A stretch of DNA of 64,000 nucleotides from Fomes fomentarius (GCA_022606135.1 JABYQN010000006.1:558001-622000), one strand, 5' to 3'. Positions 36,659 to 48,766 are shown, counted from the stretch's first letter. Translations and numbers: made by a program. The notes: generated from the letters alone by a model not told the origin.

Positions 36659-36944
36659 GTTGGTCGGGGAGTGCTATCCAGCCTGGCCTTGTGAATATTC
36701 TCCACGACTGGCAACGGCGTGGATATGGATTGCTGGATGGGGTGCTTTGATTTGTCCTCGGATCGTTTGTATGGATATGTTTGAGGATGACTTGAGTAAA
36801 GGGATACAGAAATCTGGCCTTGTCTGTAATCACTGGTGGTCAGGTGCGCTTGGATGGTTCTCGTTGTACGCAATATCATTTGTACATATACTGTGTAGGA
36901 TAGCTTTGTGGATCACATGACAGCCAATCAACGAGTCTAGTATA
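36659..36944. other. Intergenic, Rab 3' flank
   Basis: 3' flank of the Rab-like gene. No exon recognised. Confidence 0.3.
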
Positions 36945-37095
36945 GCCAAAGCAAACCGTAGAAGCCAGTACGTACCCAAGGTGATCTTGCAAACGAACCA
37001 CACACGACAATAACTTGATTCAATGACCCGCAGGATGCACTGAATCACTCAGTCAATCAATCGTCATCGCTATCGCTACTGCTCTCGTGCTTCTC
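36945..37095 (-). repeat. Partial duplicate of the SEC63 3' end and 3' flank
   Basis: This stretch repeats, in the same orientation, the 3' end of SEC63 at about 39551-39684. The last 41 bp (37055-37095) are identical to 39644-39684 and encode the SEC63 C-terminal Ser/Asp tail and its stop on the minus strand. Before that, GAAGCCAGT and AACCACACACGACAATAACTT also match, with substitutions and short insertions. The SEC63 copy continues into coding sequence, whereas this copy diverges after 37096. It is therefore a truncated duplicate. Confidence 0.85.
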
Positions 37096-37144
37096 CTCAT
37101 AGGCATCACGCCGGAGGGGCGCAATTGTCACTAGAGCAGAGCCA

Positions 37145-37231
37145 CCTGTTTCCCCAGACTTAGGAAGGCAAGCAGAGGGGGGAGGCCTGAGGCACAGTCA
37201 GGTTGCCTTCCTAGGAGCCCAAGTAAACAGG
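37145..37231. repeat. Nested inverted repeat (three stacked stems)
   Basis: Three nested complementary arms: CCTGTTT (37145-37151) with AAACAGG (37225-37231); TAGGAAGGCAA (37161-37171) with TTGCCTTCCTA (37203-37213); CCTGA (37186-37190) with TCAGG (37198-37202). It would fold as a long interrupted hairpin in DNA or RNA. It sits 50 bp from the duplicated SEC63 tail. It may be a small non-autonomous element, a structured RNA or a terminator of the DUF6533 gene. Confidence 0.6.
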
Positions 37232-37408
37232 GGCTGTTGTGTGAAGGGAAGTATCTGCGTAGTGTATGGTATTGCTAGTACATATGCAGCTGATACAATA
37301 TTTGTGATTCAAGACGGAGAAAGAATGAGACGATTTCTCCGCGGCGTCGAGCTGAGAGAGTGAGGGGGTCATTGACGGACAACAGCCTAGAACGCCGTAG
37401 TTATTGAG

Positions 37409-39061
37409 CTAGCGTATGATTTGCTCAATATCGCAGGTATCGGCGTCGGTACGGCTTGCGAAGTCGACCTCCGAGTCGCACTGGGTGTAGAAGGATATAT
37501 CGGTTAAAGTTGTTTGCGTGATACTTCTGTTCAATTGCTGAAGATTCAATAGCGACCGAGTTGTGAGAACGGCGGTGATACTATCAGGCAAGCATTCAGC
37601 CATGTCAATGTGAAGAGGTTCCGGAACTCGGTGTAACATACGGGGTTATGAAGCTGGTGACTTGCGCAACTCCTCCGGTATTCGATGTATTTAACTAGTG
37701 AAGGAGAGTCAGTGGTAGCCTACGCCATCGGCCAGGTATCTGATCGTTACCTGAATCCCGGTGAGTGTGAGCTGTAGGGTACCAAGGACAAGCTGCACGC
37801 TGGACATCGTAAAAATCGTGTCAAGGTATGCATCGACAAACCGATTGCAATGCACGAACATGAACAACATGGATCCTAATACAGGCGCAGGTGAAATCAG
37901 AGATAACCAATGCGCGAACGGGCGATAAGTACATACCATCGCGGAACAAAAGGGTGATGCACGAAGGGGACGCTGGCAAGCCTTGACTGACTTTCTTCAA
38001 CTTGTATATCGCATGGCCGATAAACCCAACTACTATCCCATCGGCGAGAATGACAGATATTCGAGTAGCATAAGATACTGTTGCAAGGGCGGTATGAGAA
38101 GCGAGGAATATGACGATGAACGTTGATAGCATACATCTTGAGCATCATTGTCATTGTGAGCTTAAGAGTTACGACTGGCGATGAGAAACCTACCGTGGTA
38201 CGAACGAGGCTGGGATATCCAGGCTGGCTTCACAGCCCCAAATAGGGTCAATTGCATACGTGAGCCAGAGGAAACGAATCTAACATCGGAGCGTATGATT
38301 AGCTTGAGCATCCATTGTACGGCGCCAAGAACTCACCGTGTTGGTGAGAAATGGTGCCAGTGCCAAGATAAAGACAGTGGCTGAAAGAAGGGCACGACGC
38401 TCAGTGAGCGCATAACTGCGTAGCCCGCAGAATACTGTCAAATTATGTGGGTGGTAGTAGTGAACGATGGTAAGTTGGATACGGACCGGCATATGGAATG
38501 TACTGCAAATTGTGGAGGGCCTGCGCGGTGAGCACAATGCTGTGACAACTGACGTGACATGTCTCAGTACAAGTTCACGGTTCATGGTTTACACACTGTT
38601 GGATACATACGCCTAATTGCGAAATCGTAAGTCCTATTCACCACAGAGCCATCATTCTCACCTGGTCGAAATTAGTGGCATGCCAAAGCACGAGAGCGTC
38701 CCAGAAGAATGCGGTTTGCGATATGCATACGAACAGCAAGAAATATCGGTTGAAGTAGAACAAAGCGGATGCGAGGCCGAACTTGCGCTTCCAGAACATG
38801 TCAACCTCAGAGGAGAAGGTGAGGGTGTAATCGTACACCATCATCGCTATAACAACACACTGAGGGGACGTCAGAAAGTAAAGTCCCGAGGATGCACTCA
38901 CAAGTAATTGCGAAACTGAGGTAGTTGGCTGCACGGCTATATACACCACGACCAAATGAATCATCCGCGGGAGATATGCTTGACATGACCATTTCGACCA
39001 CGTACCCTGAAACAATGCTGTTAATCAAAAACGCAATGTTAACAGGCGAGGGGTTTGACAT
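37409..39061 (-). CDS. DUF6533-type seven-helix membrane protein, copy 2
   Basis: Same Agaricomycete membrane family as the gene at 10.3 kb; function unknown. Start 39061: MSNPSPVNIAFLINSIVSG, spliced to RAANYLSFAIT, then VVIAMMVYDYTLTFSSEVDM and FWKRKFGLASALFYFNRYFL, the signature of the family. Later exons: AGPYP-like loop then FCGLRSYALTERRALLSATV, LALAPFLTNTVS, further helices at about 38100-37800 (LSTFIVIFLASHTALATVSY), DGIVVGFIGHAIYKLKKV, LVLGTLQLTLTG. The last exon has SITAVLTTRSLLNLQQLNRS, close to copy 1's ITAVFLSRSLLNLRQLNEE, and ends CDIEQIIR. It is enclosed by the SEC63-tail duplication, so it may have arrived by insertion or local rearrangement. Confidence 0.8.
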
Positions 39062-39645
39062 GACGTCTTGACCGTATGCTATGAGAAGCGGGTCAGAAGG
39101 CTAGGAGAATACTATCTATGCTCTACTTAGTACTTTATATCTTCACAGAGTGAGCGCTGGTGGCAATCATGGTGCTTCTGGAGATCAGAGCGAGCGCTAT
39201 CCTCCAGAAGGTGTGGAAACGAGACTAGTGCACTATCTTCTTCTGCTTCCGGAGTCGGTCGGAGGACCAACAGCTGTACAGAATCTGCATTGCCCGTAGA
39301 GCTAGCGCCGGCGCCCACCAGCTTCTTGGGCGTCGCGAAGCATCTTCTACATCGCCATCTAACGGCTGCGTGGTGGCCAGGTGGTGGCTTATAAGCGCAG
39401 ATACCCATCGACTCGAGATGGCAGAAGCTCACCTACCCGCAGCCTCGCGCATAAGGGTGCCCAACTCATCGAACATGAATCCCGCTCTACGATATCTAGT
39501 ACCGCTTTTTTCAGATTACACGGCAATTAACCAATATCTCTCGTTGTGCGAATGCCGAAGCAAATCGTAGAAGCCAGTGCGCGATTCTGCAAAGGAACCA
39601 CACACGACAATAACTTAATTCCAAAGGAAGAACGCACTGAATTAA
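39062..39645. other. Intergenic: DUF6533 copy 2 upstream region and SEC63 3' flank
   Basis: Upstream region of DUF6533 copy 2 on the left. From about 39551 to 39645 lies the parental SEC63 3' flank that matches 36945-37054. No exon recognised. Confidence 0.4.
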
Positions 39646-42055
39646 TCAATCGTCATCGCTATCGCTACTGCTCTCGTGCTTCTCTTCCTCATCATCATCC
39701 GTGCTGCTCTCCTCGTCGCTCTCCTCCTCCGACCGCTTCTTTACCGAGCCCCCGCGCATCAGTGCCATCTGGCCCGCGAGCGAGTCCTCCTCGGGGTCTG
39801 AGATATCGTCTTCATCGTTTGCGTCCTCGTTCGCAAGCACAGACGGGTCCTCGATCTTCATAGTCACGTCCCGCGCTGCCTCGTCCCCGACGAACGTGTC
39901 GCTGATGACGAACACCTTCCACGTAAAGAGCCCAACGTTCTGTGGTGCTTGGAACTGTATCTTGTACGAACGGTAGTCCATCCCGCGTTGCGGGTCTGCG
40001 ACGGGCACGTCGGTAATCTTCATGGGTGGGACGACAACTTTGTTCGACTTGACATCAGCGAGCACGATCCACCACGACGGCTTACGGTTCTATGGAGAAT
40101 CATCAGTACGATTGACCATTAGATCAGACTCTTGCAACTCACCGCAGGCCAGTATGGAGCATGCGCGTATCCGCTGGCGTAGTCGCCCTGAGGAAGATCC
40201 TCCGTGTCCTTCTTGCTCAGTAGGAACTCGTTGTCCCGCTTGTCGCTCTCCTTTGTCTGCTTCGGGATCGGCAACACACTCCCCTCTTTCGACAAAGGGA
40301 CGACACGGAGCTTTACGAGTAGATGGACGAAGGAGCTGGGGGTCACGTAGCGCTCACCAATGACCTTGAAGGACGCGTCCACGATCTCGGTCTGACCGAG
40401 ACGCTCCAGCGCCTTCTCAGCATCCAGAAGGGCTGATGATTGCGACTTCGAGAGAGCGGAGACAGCAGCGGAGAAGTCAGAAGACTCTGAGCTCGAGAGG
40501 GCAGGAGCTTCCGCAGGAGTGATACCCGGGAGTTGGGCAGCCTTCAACTCCTCCTTGCCAGGTAGGAGAGCCTGGGTAAGGTATGCATGGAGACGCATAG
40601 CCGCAGTGGTAGGGAGTAGCCAGTTTCGTGACATCGTGATATTGAGCATGGAGTTCAGGAGGACCGGGGTGTGCAGGAGAATCTCGGTTAGTTCTACGAA
40701 ATGTCCATCAATATGAGGCGATGTAATACAAGACATTCAGTCTCACCATTCTGTAGAGTGGTGTTCGAGACGGGCAAGCGCAGCAAGTGAGCATACAGTA
40801 GCGTGAATGCTCTCCTCCTCTTCTTGAATTTGCCAGGAGCCGCCTCAGCAAGCTTGACAAGTTCATCCCACTTGTCCTCGAGCTCCTCCTTGATCTGTTT
40901 TTCCAGCTGCGCCAATTCGGCGTCCGCCTTGCGCACCTTGGACGCAGGCAGCTCCCACTCAAAGGTCCTGCCAAGAGAGCCTGCAACGTCATCTATCCCT
41001 GACTCCTCAGTGAGGTTCTTGAAGAAGGCAGCCGCACTACGTGCGTGGACACCATCCTTCGTTTTCTGTCTGTTACCGAACCACCAGCGACCCTGAGCTA
41101 GCGTTAGTATGTGTGAATCAGTAACTTTGAAGGCGATACGTACGACTAGCGCGGGGAGGGCGCCACCGAAGATGAGGCCATATGCGCCGAGTACCCATAT
41201 GTTATTGTTGCTTTCAATGATCCATTTTGGGAGTGCAATACCCATGGACACCTCTTGACGGCCATCAGGATGGCCGTATAGCTCCCAGTTCTTCCGAATG
41301 TTCTCGTCTGTCAGGCTGCTCGACCAGTCAACGTATGCTGCGAGGTATCTAGAGTGTACGCACGATTTGTAGGCTTTTGTGATTTCGACAAACTTCGCCT
41401 CGACAGCTTCCATGGTCTCATTGACAGCGAGCTTGACCTTGTCGGGGTGGCTGCAATACAAGTAAGCACTCACCAAATGATCACGATGAGGAGAACTCCA
41501 CGCACAATATACGGGAGAGTTTCTTGTAATGAGACTTGATCTCCTTGGTAGTGGCGCTCTGTGACACGGATATATGGGCGAACAGCGTTCGTGAGCAGGA
41601 AGAGGATAACTGACCGTGCTTATGTCAAGGATCTCGAAGGGGTCATAAACCTTATTCACATTCTCTGTGGTGGCAATCTTGTATGCGAAGAATGCAGCAA
41701 TTGACCAGCCGACCAGTAGGATAATAGTTCTGTCATATCGTAGTCGCACCCGATACTCCTACGTAGCACTTATACGTATGTCACATACCGTCGTCGCAAT
41801 TTTGGTGTCAAAAGCGTGCCATGCTCGCGCTTGCGCGTCCGTTCGCGCTGAACTACACACTGCTGGCACTGGCAGCCAGACAGTGATGGAGGTTCTAGAT
41901 ATATGTATCAATATATGCGTTTGTAGCAAGCTTTGGCGATCCGTACTGCTTGTTGAGAAGGCCACCAAGGTATACGGGACCAGGAAGAGCGAGAGGAAAG
42001 TGAGGACATAGTATGCGGCCATGCTACCGGACTCGTCATAGCTGTAGTTGGCCAT
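39646..42055 (-). CDS. SEC63: SEC63, ER J-domain translocation protein
   Basis: ER membrane partner of the Sec61 channel that recruits Hsp70 (Kar2/BiP) for post-translational import. Start 42055: MANYSYDESGSMAAYYVLTF with helix 1; RTIILLVGWSIAAFFAYKIA is helix 2; the lumenal J domain is split by introns and shows YDPFEILDIST and the HPDKVKL motif, then VEAKFVEITKAYKS and LTDENIRKNWELYGHPDGRQ. Helix 3 is NNIWVLGAYGLIFGGALPAL. The cytosolic Sec63/Brl part follows: FKKRRRAFTLLYAHLLRLPV, ELTEILLHTPVLLNSMLNIT, FVHLLVKLRVVPLSKEGSVL, PPMKITDVPVADPQRGMDYR, FTWKVFVISDTFVGDEAARD. It ends in an acidic Ser/Asp tail that fits the Sec62-binding tail. Divergent from coilin (251 bp between starts). Confidence 0.95.
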
Positions 42056-42306
42056 CTTGGCCCAGGGAAATTGCTGGAGGCTGCCTGCAAGCTAGAGTAC
42101 AGAGAGAACAAGCCGGTCGCGGTGATAGAGGAGAAGGAAGGAACGGGAGGAGAGAGATGTCTGCGTGGCAGGAAGTATGAGCGCGGGGACGTGTCCGCTG
42201 GCGCTCCTCCTCCGTGTCCGCACACGTGAGCCATACCGCCTGGCGCCTCCGACCTCGTCCCCGCAGATTTACCGCAGAGTCTCCCCCAACCACCACAGAA
42301 CGCGCA

Positions 42307-44146
42307 ATGCGCGTGAAAGTCGAGAGCGTCGCGCCATTACCCCATGTCAAGGCCTGGTTCAGCGCACATGCGCTTCCTTCCGTCTACGACCTCAAAACCT
42401 CCCTCTGCACCGGCCTCAAGCCTTTCAAGGATGTTGCCATTGAGGCACAAGACATCGTCCTCTTGCTCGACGACTTCGAGCTCCTGGAGTCAAGCTCGAT
42501 CGATGTTGTACGGGACGGAGACCTCATAGTGTGAGTACATGTTCAGTCCATGTTTCACATCCTCCAATGAAGTCTCTCACAGTATCCCATTACATGTTTC
42601 GTAGCATCAAGCAGACCAACGTGCCTCTGCAGCACAAGCGAAAGACACCTCCTTTAGGTATGTGTGCTGGCAGCCTTTGAGCACTCATGTACTCAGCAGA
42701 GTGCAGATGTCGAGAGCCCGGCAAGGAAGCGTACGAAGACTGACAGTGGAAGAAGACCCCAATTCAAAGCAAATGCTCCTACTATTTCACCAAAGCGTCG
42801 CAAAGCCGAGTCTTCTTCCGAGTCCTCCTCCGAGTCTAGCTCAGACTCAAGCTCAGATTCCGAAACTAGTTCCTCTGACTCAGATTCGGACTCGTCCTCA
42901 TCTTCGTCACCCTCGGCGACAACATCCCGACAGCATGGTGTCAAAGCTGCTCCTAAATCATCATTTCAAGTGCAGAAAGCACATCCCATTAAGACGTGAG
43001 TATGGCATTCCACTAGTGCACCTCCTGGAAATGTACTCATAGCTAGTCCAGTGTCGATCAACCTCCGCCCGCTCCTCCCGGGTTGGGCAAACCCTCAACA
43101 CATAGCCGGAACCTCCGCCGCCGCCGCAAGAAAATGTACGAGCGTCTGGACATGACGGTGGAGCCCGCAAGTGCGAACGAGATTCCTCTTGGGACCCGCG
43201 CACGAACGCTTGAGCCAACGAGCACGATCCAGCACACCGCAGAACCAGACCCAGCTCAGACGCAGAAGAGTCAAGGCAAGGACCATGCTCGCGCTGGGGA
43301 CACAGCCGAGCCGCCGCTGTTCATGATGGCGTCGATGCAGAATAAGAACAAACGACGAGGGTTCAAGGACGCACTTACGCGCGGTGTCCCGGCCAAGATC
43401 ATCTTCTCGGAAGATGGTCCTTCTGCCGGCACTTCCGCTCAACCTCACATCGATGGTGAATCCGATACAATGTTGGTCGAGGCGTCCTTACATGTGCAAA
43501 GTCAAGAAACTCCACGGATTCAGAAGACGTACGGGCAGCAGCCCAGGCTGATCCCTCCATCGGAGAAACAGGAGCTCGGGCAGCTCCCACCGAACATGTT
43601 TGTCACGAGCGTAGACGTGGAGGAGGGCCTGTGGTCAGCGAAGCGGAAGAACAAGAAGAAGAAAAAGAAGGCGCAGGTCGAGGAGACGTACCCTGACGGC
43701 CTGCCTTATGACGACGAGGCTGCGGCGGCAGCTACTGCAAGCCAAGCAGCGCCAATGATAACGCAGACAACGGAGCACGCTGTCGTTGCGGCGCAGTGGG
43801 ACACGTTGCGGAAAATTACCAACCAGTCTGACTTGTCTGTTGGTGCTACTGTCGGCTGGAAGGTGCGTTGTCGTGTCTGGCTCGGTACGCGCTCGGTGTG
43901 CTCACGTCGCTGTACTGGTAGGCCCTTGGGATCAACTTCACAACGCTCACTCCCGAGACCCTCCTCCACGTTGGACGCGTCCTACAGTGCGACGCGCAGC
44001 TCGTAGTCGAGCCCATCGTGAATTCTGGCACAGCAGAAGTCTCGTTCGGCGGCCCCGTCGTTGCGGATGAGGGTGGTATCGTTGAGGAGACATTCGAGTG
44101 GTCAGACGTCTTGCAGGGAGATTGGCGACTAGTTGCGACACATTAG
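42307..44146 (+). CDS. Coilin-like protein (Cajal-body scaffold)
   Basis: Nuclear scaffold linked to snRNP maturation. Starts MRVKVESVAPLPHVKAWFSA, then LPSVYDLKTSLCTGLKPF and DIVLLLDDFELLESSSIDVV, the N-terminal self-association domain with its VLLLDDFELL core. A basic patch RKRTKTDSGRRPQFK precedes a Ser/Glu/Asp tract (about 42820-42910). Another basic block, RNLRRRRKKMYERL, looks like a nuclear or nucleolar signal. The C-terminal Tudor-like part shows PRLIPPSEKQELGQLPPNMF and VTSVDVEEGLWSAKRKNKKK, then SVGATVGWK spliced to ALGINFTTLTPETLLHVGRV, ending DWRLVATH. Five exons or so. Fungal coilins are poorly conserved, so the call rests on both end domains together. Confidence 0.85.
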
Positions 44147-45152
44147 ATTGATGTACGTGCTATGACTTTCGTCTTTGGCCATGACGGGCTGCAACTTCGT
44201 TGATCAGGTAGAACGTTTAGTCGCGAGTGCAATACCTGATATTGTGAACATTTACTCTAGACGGCAACTTGAGGGTGACCTTACTGCCAGGCGACAATGC
44301 AGAAAAAAGACAGGGCGACTGACATTTGTGTAACTATACATGAGACACTTGCCACTCGCCCTTACCGCAACCGGAAGGCTTGTTATATTCCGTCTGTGAC
44401 GACTTCTACATCCTCTCTAGGAATAGGTGGATTGGCGAGCGAAATCGGCGGATCCAGCAGGATGCCGACGAGTGCTAGGATTCCTGCGCGGATCCCTATG
44501 GGCTCTCAGTTCAGCTTTCTCATGCGAATTACTTCAAGGCCATGTTATCCACAGCGCTGATTCTCAGCACAAGCATGCACTCGCCTACGATGACAAACGA
44601 TCAAGTACGAAGGCTTGCATGTGTCCTTGAAGTTGGATGGCATGATCAACACGGAAGGTGTCAGCCTCGGCATATGACGCCGCTCAGATTCGCGGCCCTA
44701 TCTAGTCTCGATCCTCATCCCAATCTATACTTAAGAACTCCACAAGTGCGCCTCCCTCACCTTGCCTTCGTACCACGACCTTCCTCGCGAGTGACTTCGA
44801 CATGCGCGCGCGCTCAAGGCCCCGGAGTCAAGGCAAGGCGGGCACCCAGATTTCTGGGACATACTTCTGGGCAACGGGGCCTTTCGCTTTGATATCGTGT
44901 TTCATTCCATGACTGGCCTATCGAACCACTAGAGTTCATAGTATGAGCAAAAAAACATACCTTGTTCATGCACCGCACCGACGAAGTAGCAGAGAAGCAC
45001 CTGTTATGCCGTCCGATGTGATTCAGCCATGGTTTACCGCCATCCAAGCTTATACACTGCAACTATTAAACTCGTTTCGATTTCTGTCCCACACCTGTCC
45101 TTGTAAGCTACAAGTTACGAGCACAGCAACCTGCTACACATACGAACCAAAC
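44147..45152. other. Intergenic between convergent coilin and TCF25 genes
   Basis: One kilobase of 3' flanks. I looked for split exons on both strands and found none with a recognisable family. Confidence 0.4.
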
Positions 45153-47881
45153 TCAGTCAACACCCTCATTGTCTCTCAGCTGTGCATCCTCCTCATTTGA
45201 CGAGTCCTCGTTCGCAGTGTTTCCACCACCTCCCCAAAACCGGCCAAAGACGTTCCGCAACACCCGCATGGGCAGAGGCTGATTGAGGCACTATGTATCA
45301 GCATCCGTCCACACCCCATTCAAAGAAGTACTTACCACGACATCCTCCACCTCGTCTTCCTCTTCCTCCTCGTCTTCCTCATCCTCATCCTCCCGATCAG
45401 GCGGTCGCGCAGCCTGCGCCTGAGCCACAGCCGGGTGCAACTCATGCTCCTCCACATCCTCCGGGTCCACAAAGTCCACCATCATCTCCCCGCCCGGCAT
45501 GCCCCCCGGCATCCTGCCATCTCCCTGCATGTGTTCCTGCTGCTCGATCGCTCCAAGCGCCAGGAACAAGTCCTCCAGATCCTCCGGCATCTGTCCCGCC
45601 CACTGCGCGAACTGCACGATGCCCCGGGAAAACGCTGCTGGATGATCGGGTGGGCGTCCCAGAACCCGACGAGCTGCCCGCGGAACGCCGCGTCCGGCAC
45701 GAGCCGCTCGAGCAGCCGCGCCTCCTGCCTGCGTGAGCGCGGCCGCGCGGCGAGCACGTCCTCAATGCCGCGGAAGAACTCGGCGTCGTACTCGTTCGCA
45801 CGGGTGGGAGGTGGAAGTGGGTCGCACGCCAGATGACGCGCCTCCCGGACCGTGCTGGGGAGGAATGGGAGGAGATTGCGGCATGACGACTCGTTGACGA
45901 GTACGTGGCGATAGATGGAGTACGCAAGTGACGGAGAATCAAATCGTACAGAGAAGAACTTTGGCGAGGCAGGAGATGAGTTCGGTAAGGACGGAAGCAC
46001 AGACGATACTGCTTTGATGAACCATGAAGCCCTGGCTGCTGGTTTCCACAACGAGGATGAACGCGCTGCGTAGAGGTGAGACAGAAGGTGCAGGATCGAG
46101 TGGCTGTCGGATAGTAGCCAACTGTATGCGATTTGTGGGTACACATCTATATGCGTCACGATTTGAGACGTACCTTCGGTCGGTTTGTATCCGGAAAGCG
46201 GCATGTCCGCGAATCTCGCCACTCAGCGAGATGTCTGCCTTGTCCGCGAGCAGAGGGGCAACGGACGGGAAAGTACGTACCGCGTATTCCAACGCGCCTG
46301 TACTTCGCTCGTGTGTCTTAGCTATCCGTCAGCTCACGAAGATCATGACGAGTACTAGTGCGATGGATATACCTTGTCTCCGGACTCCTCCTCCCGGATG
46401 AACAATGCGAGCGCACGAGAGTACGCAACTCCAGGCAAAATATTTGGCAAGATCCGCTGCACGTAGGGAGACTTGGCGTCCTTGACCCCTCTCTCGATCT
46501 CCGGCTCGAACAGGTCCCACAAGTCAACCAACCATTGAGACATCCCAGCCTTGATCGCGAGGTAATCTATATGCAAAAGTGCGCCATGGGATCTGTCCAT
46601 GGATCGAGAGCGTACAACAGGCGAGCGAACTCGAAGGCTGTCCGAACACATCCTCGTCGTTGCAGATCAGTGACTTGTCGATGGAGCGCGAGGAAGAAAG
46701 GTCGGTTCTCGACATAATCAAAGTCGAGCCGGTTGGCACCGCTGGTGAAGTTGAAAGCACCGACAAACGCACGTTCGTATGTGAATAGCGATCGATCCAC
46801 GTAGTCTGCTGCGGTGCTGTGCTCTTCGCGATGGTGGTAAACCTCAGACAATTGCAGAAGGGTGTCGGCATGGTATGGTAGTACCCGTAGCAGCTGGTAA
46901 AAACCCTCGGGATCACCGGACAAAACCGTACGCATGAAGTCGAACGTCACGGCACGATACTTCTTGCTGTATTCCACCGTCCAGACTTTCTCTCCATGCA
47001 AGGGTTGACGGAGATGCCTACGCAAGCTTTCGTCCACATCCTCCTGCGTCAGCGGTCGTACAGACAAGCCTTCGCGGAGCTGAGCGGGCCACCAAGTCCC
47101 TTTTGGTCGTGTCAAGTTGGAGCGCTGTGCCGCAGACTGTCGTGAGGGGCGGAGGAAGAACCCTTTGCTGCCGAGATGACCTTCGAGCCGAAGAATTTGC
47201 GTAGCTCCGCCTCGCTGTCCAAGTGGGCCAGAGAGACTGCTAGAAGGCCGGCCAGGGAGCGTACAGTAGCGGGGGAAGATGTTGGAGCAGAAGTGGACGC
47301 AAGTTGCTGCTTCAAGTCAGGATACTTGAGAGAGAGCTCAGCAAGAGCCTTGTCGACATCGTCCATCTCATCCTTTTGTTTCTCCTTCGCTTTCTGCTTC
47401 TTCAAGGCTTTACGTTCCTTCTTCGAAGGACCAGCGGGAGTTGACGGAGCCGAGTCAGGTGCGGGAGAGTGGACTTCCGGAGCCGGGAACGAGGCCGCGG
47501 GAGTGGTTGCAGCAGTCTTCTTCTTCTTTTTCTTCTGTGGGTATCAAGACGAGTTTGACATAAGCAGAAGCTCGTGAAAACGCAATGAATACATAGAGCT
47601 CACGAGCCTTCTTAGACTTGGGCGAACGTGTGTGTGTCTCCTCACCTTCACTCTCCTCGTCCTCTTCTTGCGTAGTCATCAGCTTGGAGGAGATTAGTCT
47701 CAGTCACACCCGAGTCTCTATTGGTATCACTCACCGCTGCAAAGCCACCCACTGGTACTTGAGAAGAGGCAACCGGGGAATTTGATTCTGATTGGTCCTC
47801 TGCGGCATCGTGCGCAACCTCCTGGAGAGCGTGTAGTTCTTCTTGCTCGCGAAGCTGCCGCTTGCTAAGCCTAGGAGGCAT
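45153..47881 (-). CDS. TCF25/RQC1-type ribosome quality-control protein
   Basis: Homologue of yeast Rqc1 and human TCF25 (Nulp1), part of the ribosome-bound quality-control complex. Start 47881: MPPRLSKRQLREQEELHALQ. An acidic/basic linker follows with KKKKKK and SKKERKALKKQKAKEKQKDE. The Tcf25 domain begins LTRPKGTWWPAQLREGLSVR and shows VEYSKKYRAVTFDFMRTVLS, ADTLLQLSEVYHHREEHSTA, YVDRSLFTYERAFVGAFNFT, RLDFDYVENRPFFLALHRQV, FEFARLLYALDPWTDPMAHF and LPNILPGVAYSRALALFIRE. Next come ALEYAVRTFPSVAPLLADKA and LLSHLYAARSSSLWKPAARA. The C-terminus is acidic and Met/Gly-rich; the last exon reads NVFGRFWGGGGNTANEDSSN, ending NEGVD at 45153. The in-frame Met at 47896 is an alternative start. Confidence 0.92.
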
Positions 47882-48766
47882 AGTAGAGAGTAGCACTGTA
47901 AAGTGAAGGCGTGGTATGAAGGGTGACAGTGACCGGTGAGGGAGCAGTCAAGCGGCGGATGGGGGTCGGGTAGCTGACTGCAAAGACGATCTAAGATGAG
48001 GTCATCGCCTAATCTTCGGCGCTCGCTAGAAACTTTTTGAGTCATTTGACCATGTCGAGTCAGTGTCACGAACTGTACTATCCTGATCCATGCATAACTT
48101 CCAACTCTGAAATTGTTGCCCGTCTCACATGCGACGGCCACGATCAAGGTTCTGTCTATGTAGTCAAAGGCGTATTTGGGTGGGTATCTGTTTGCGAGAT
48201 GCCCAGCGTGCTACGTAAGTACGTACATCTACCGTTGCAAGAACTAAATACTGTACGGATACACGAATGACATGTCTGCCAACTTCAACTTGATGCGATT
48301 GTGCCCAAATGAGAAATCTTTGTTTTAGTAACAATGAGACGATATGTTAGAATGCGGCATCCGGACCCAAGTACAACATTCAGTTGTTCAAACCTATTCC
48401 CAATACCAAAGCTATAAGACACCGCGAAGTGCGGCAGTCAGCCCCACCTCCTCTTTTCCTCCCACCTCCACCTCGGCGGACGATCTTCGGGACCCGCGCG
48501 GGGCAATAAGCAAGGTCGAGGAGGGTCCCAGATCCTCCTCGTGGGGCCCTCTACTTATGGAGGCTAAAATGGGTCTCACCAACCCGAGATCGCCGATATA
48601 CGTGGTTCGACTGTTGTAAGCCTGGTCCCGTCTGTTGCAATGATTATCTGTCATGTATGCTTCGTCGATATTCGTGTTTGGGAAAGCTTAGTTACGATGT
48701 AGCAACGACACACAACAACATGACACAGCTCTATATCCAATTGCAAGGTTCCATCTTTGGTCCGTT
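47882..48766. other. Intergenic: TCF25 promoter and carboxypeptidase 3' flank
   Basis: No gene recognised in about 880 bp. Scattered short ORFs only. Confidence 0.4.

Noticed and set aside
36928..39700. A DNA transposon or retroelement carrying the DUF6533 gene
   Set aside because: No transposase or reverse-transcriptase motif and no terminal inverted repeats or LTRs at the edges; only the SEC63-tail repeat is shared.
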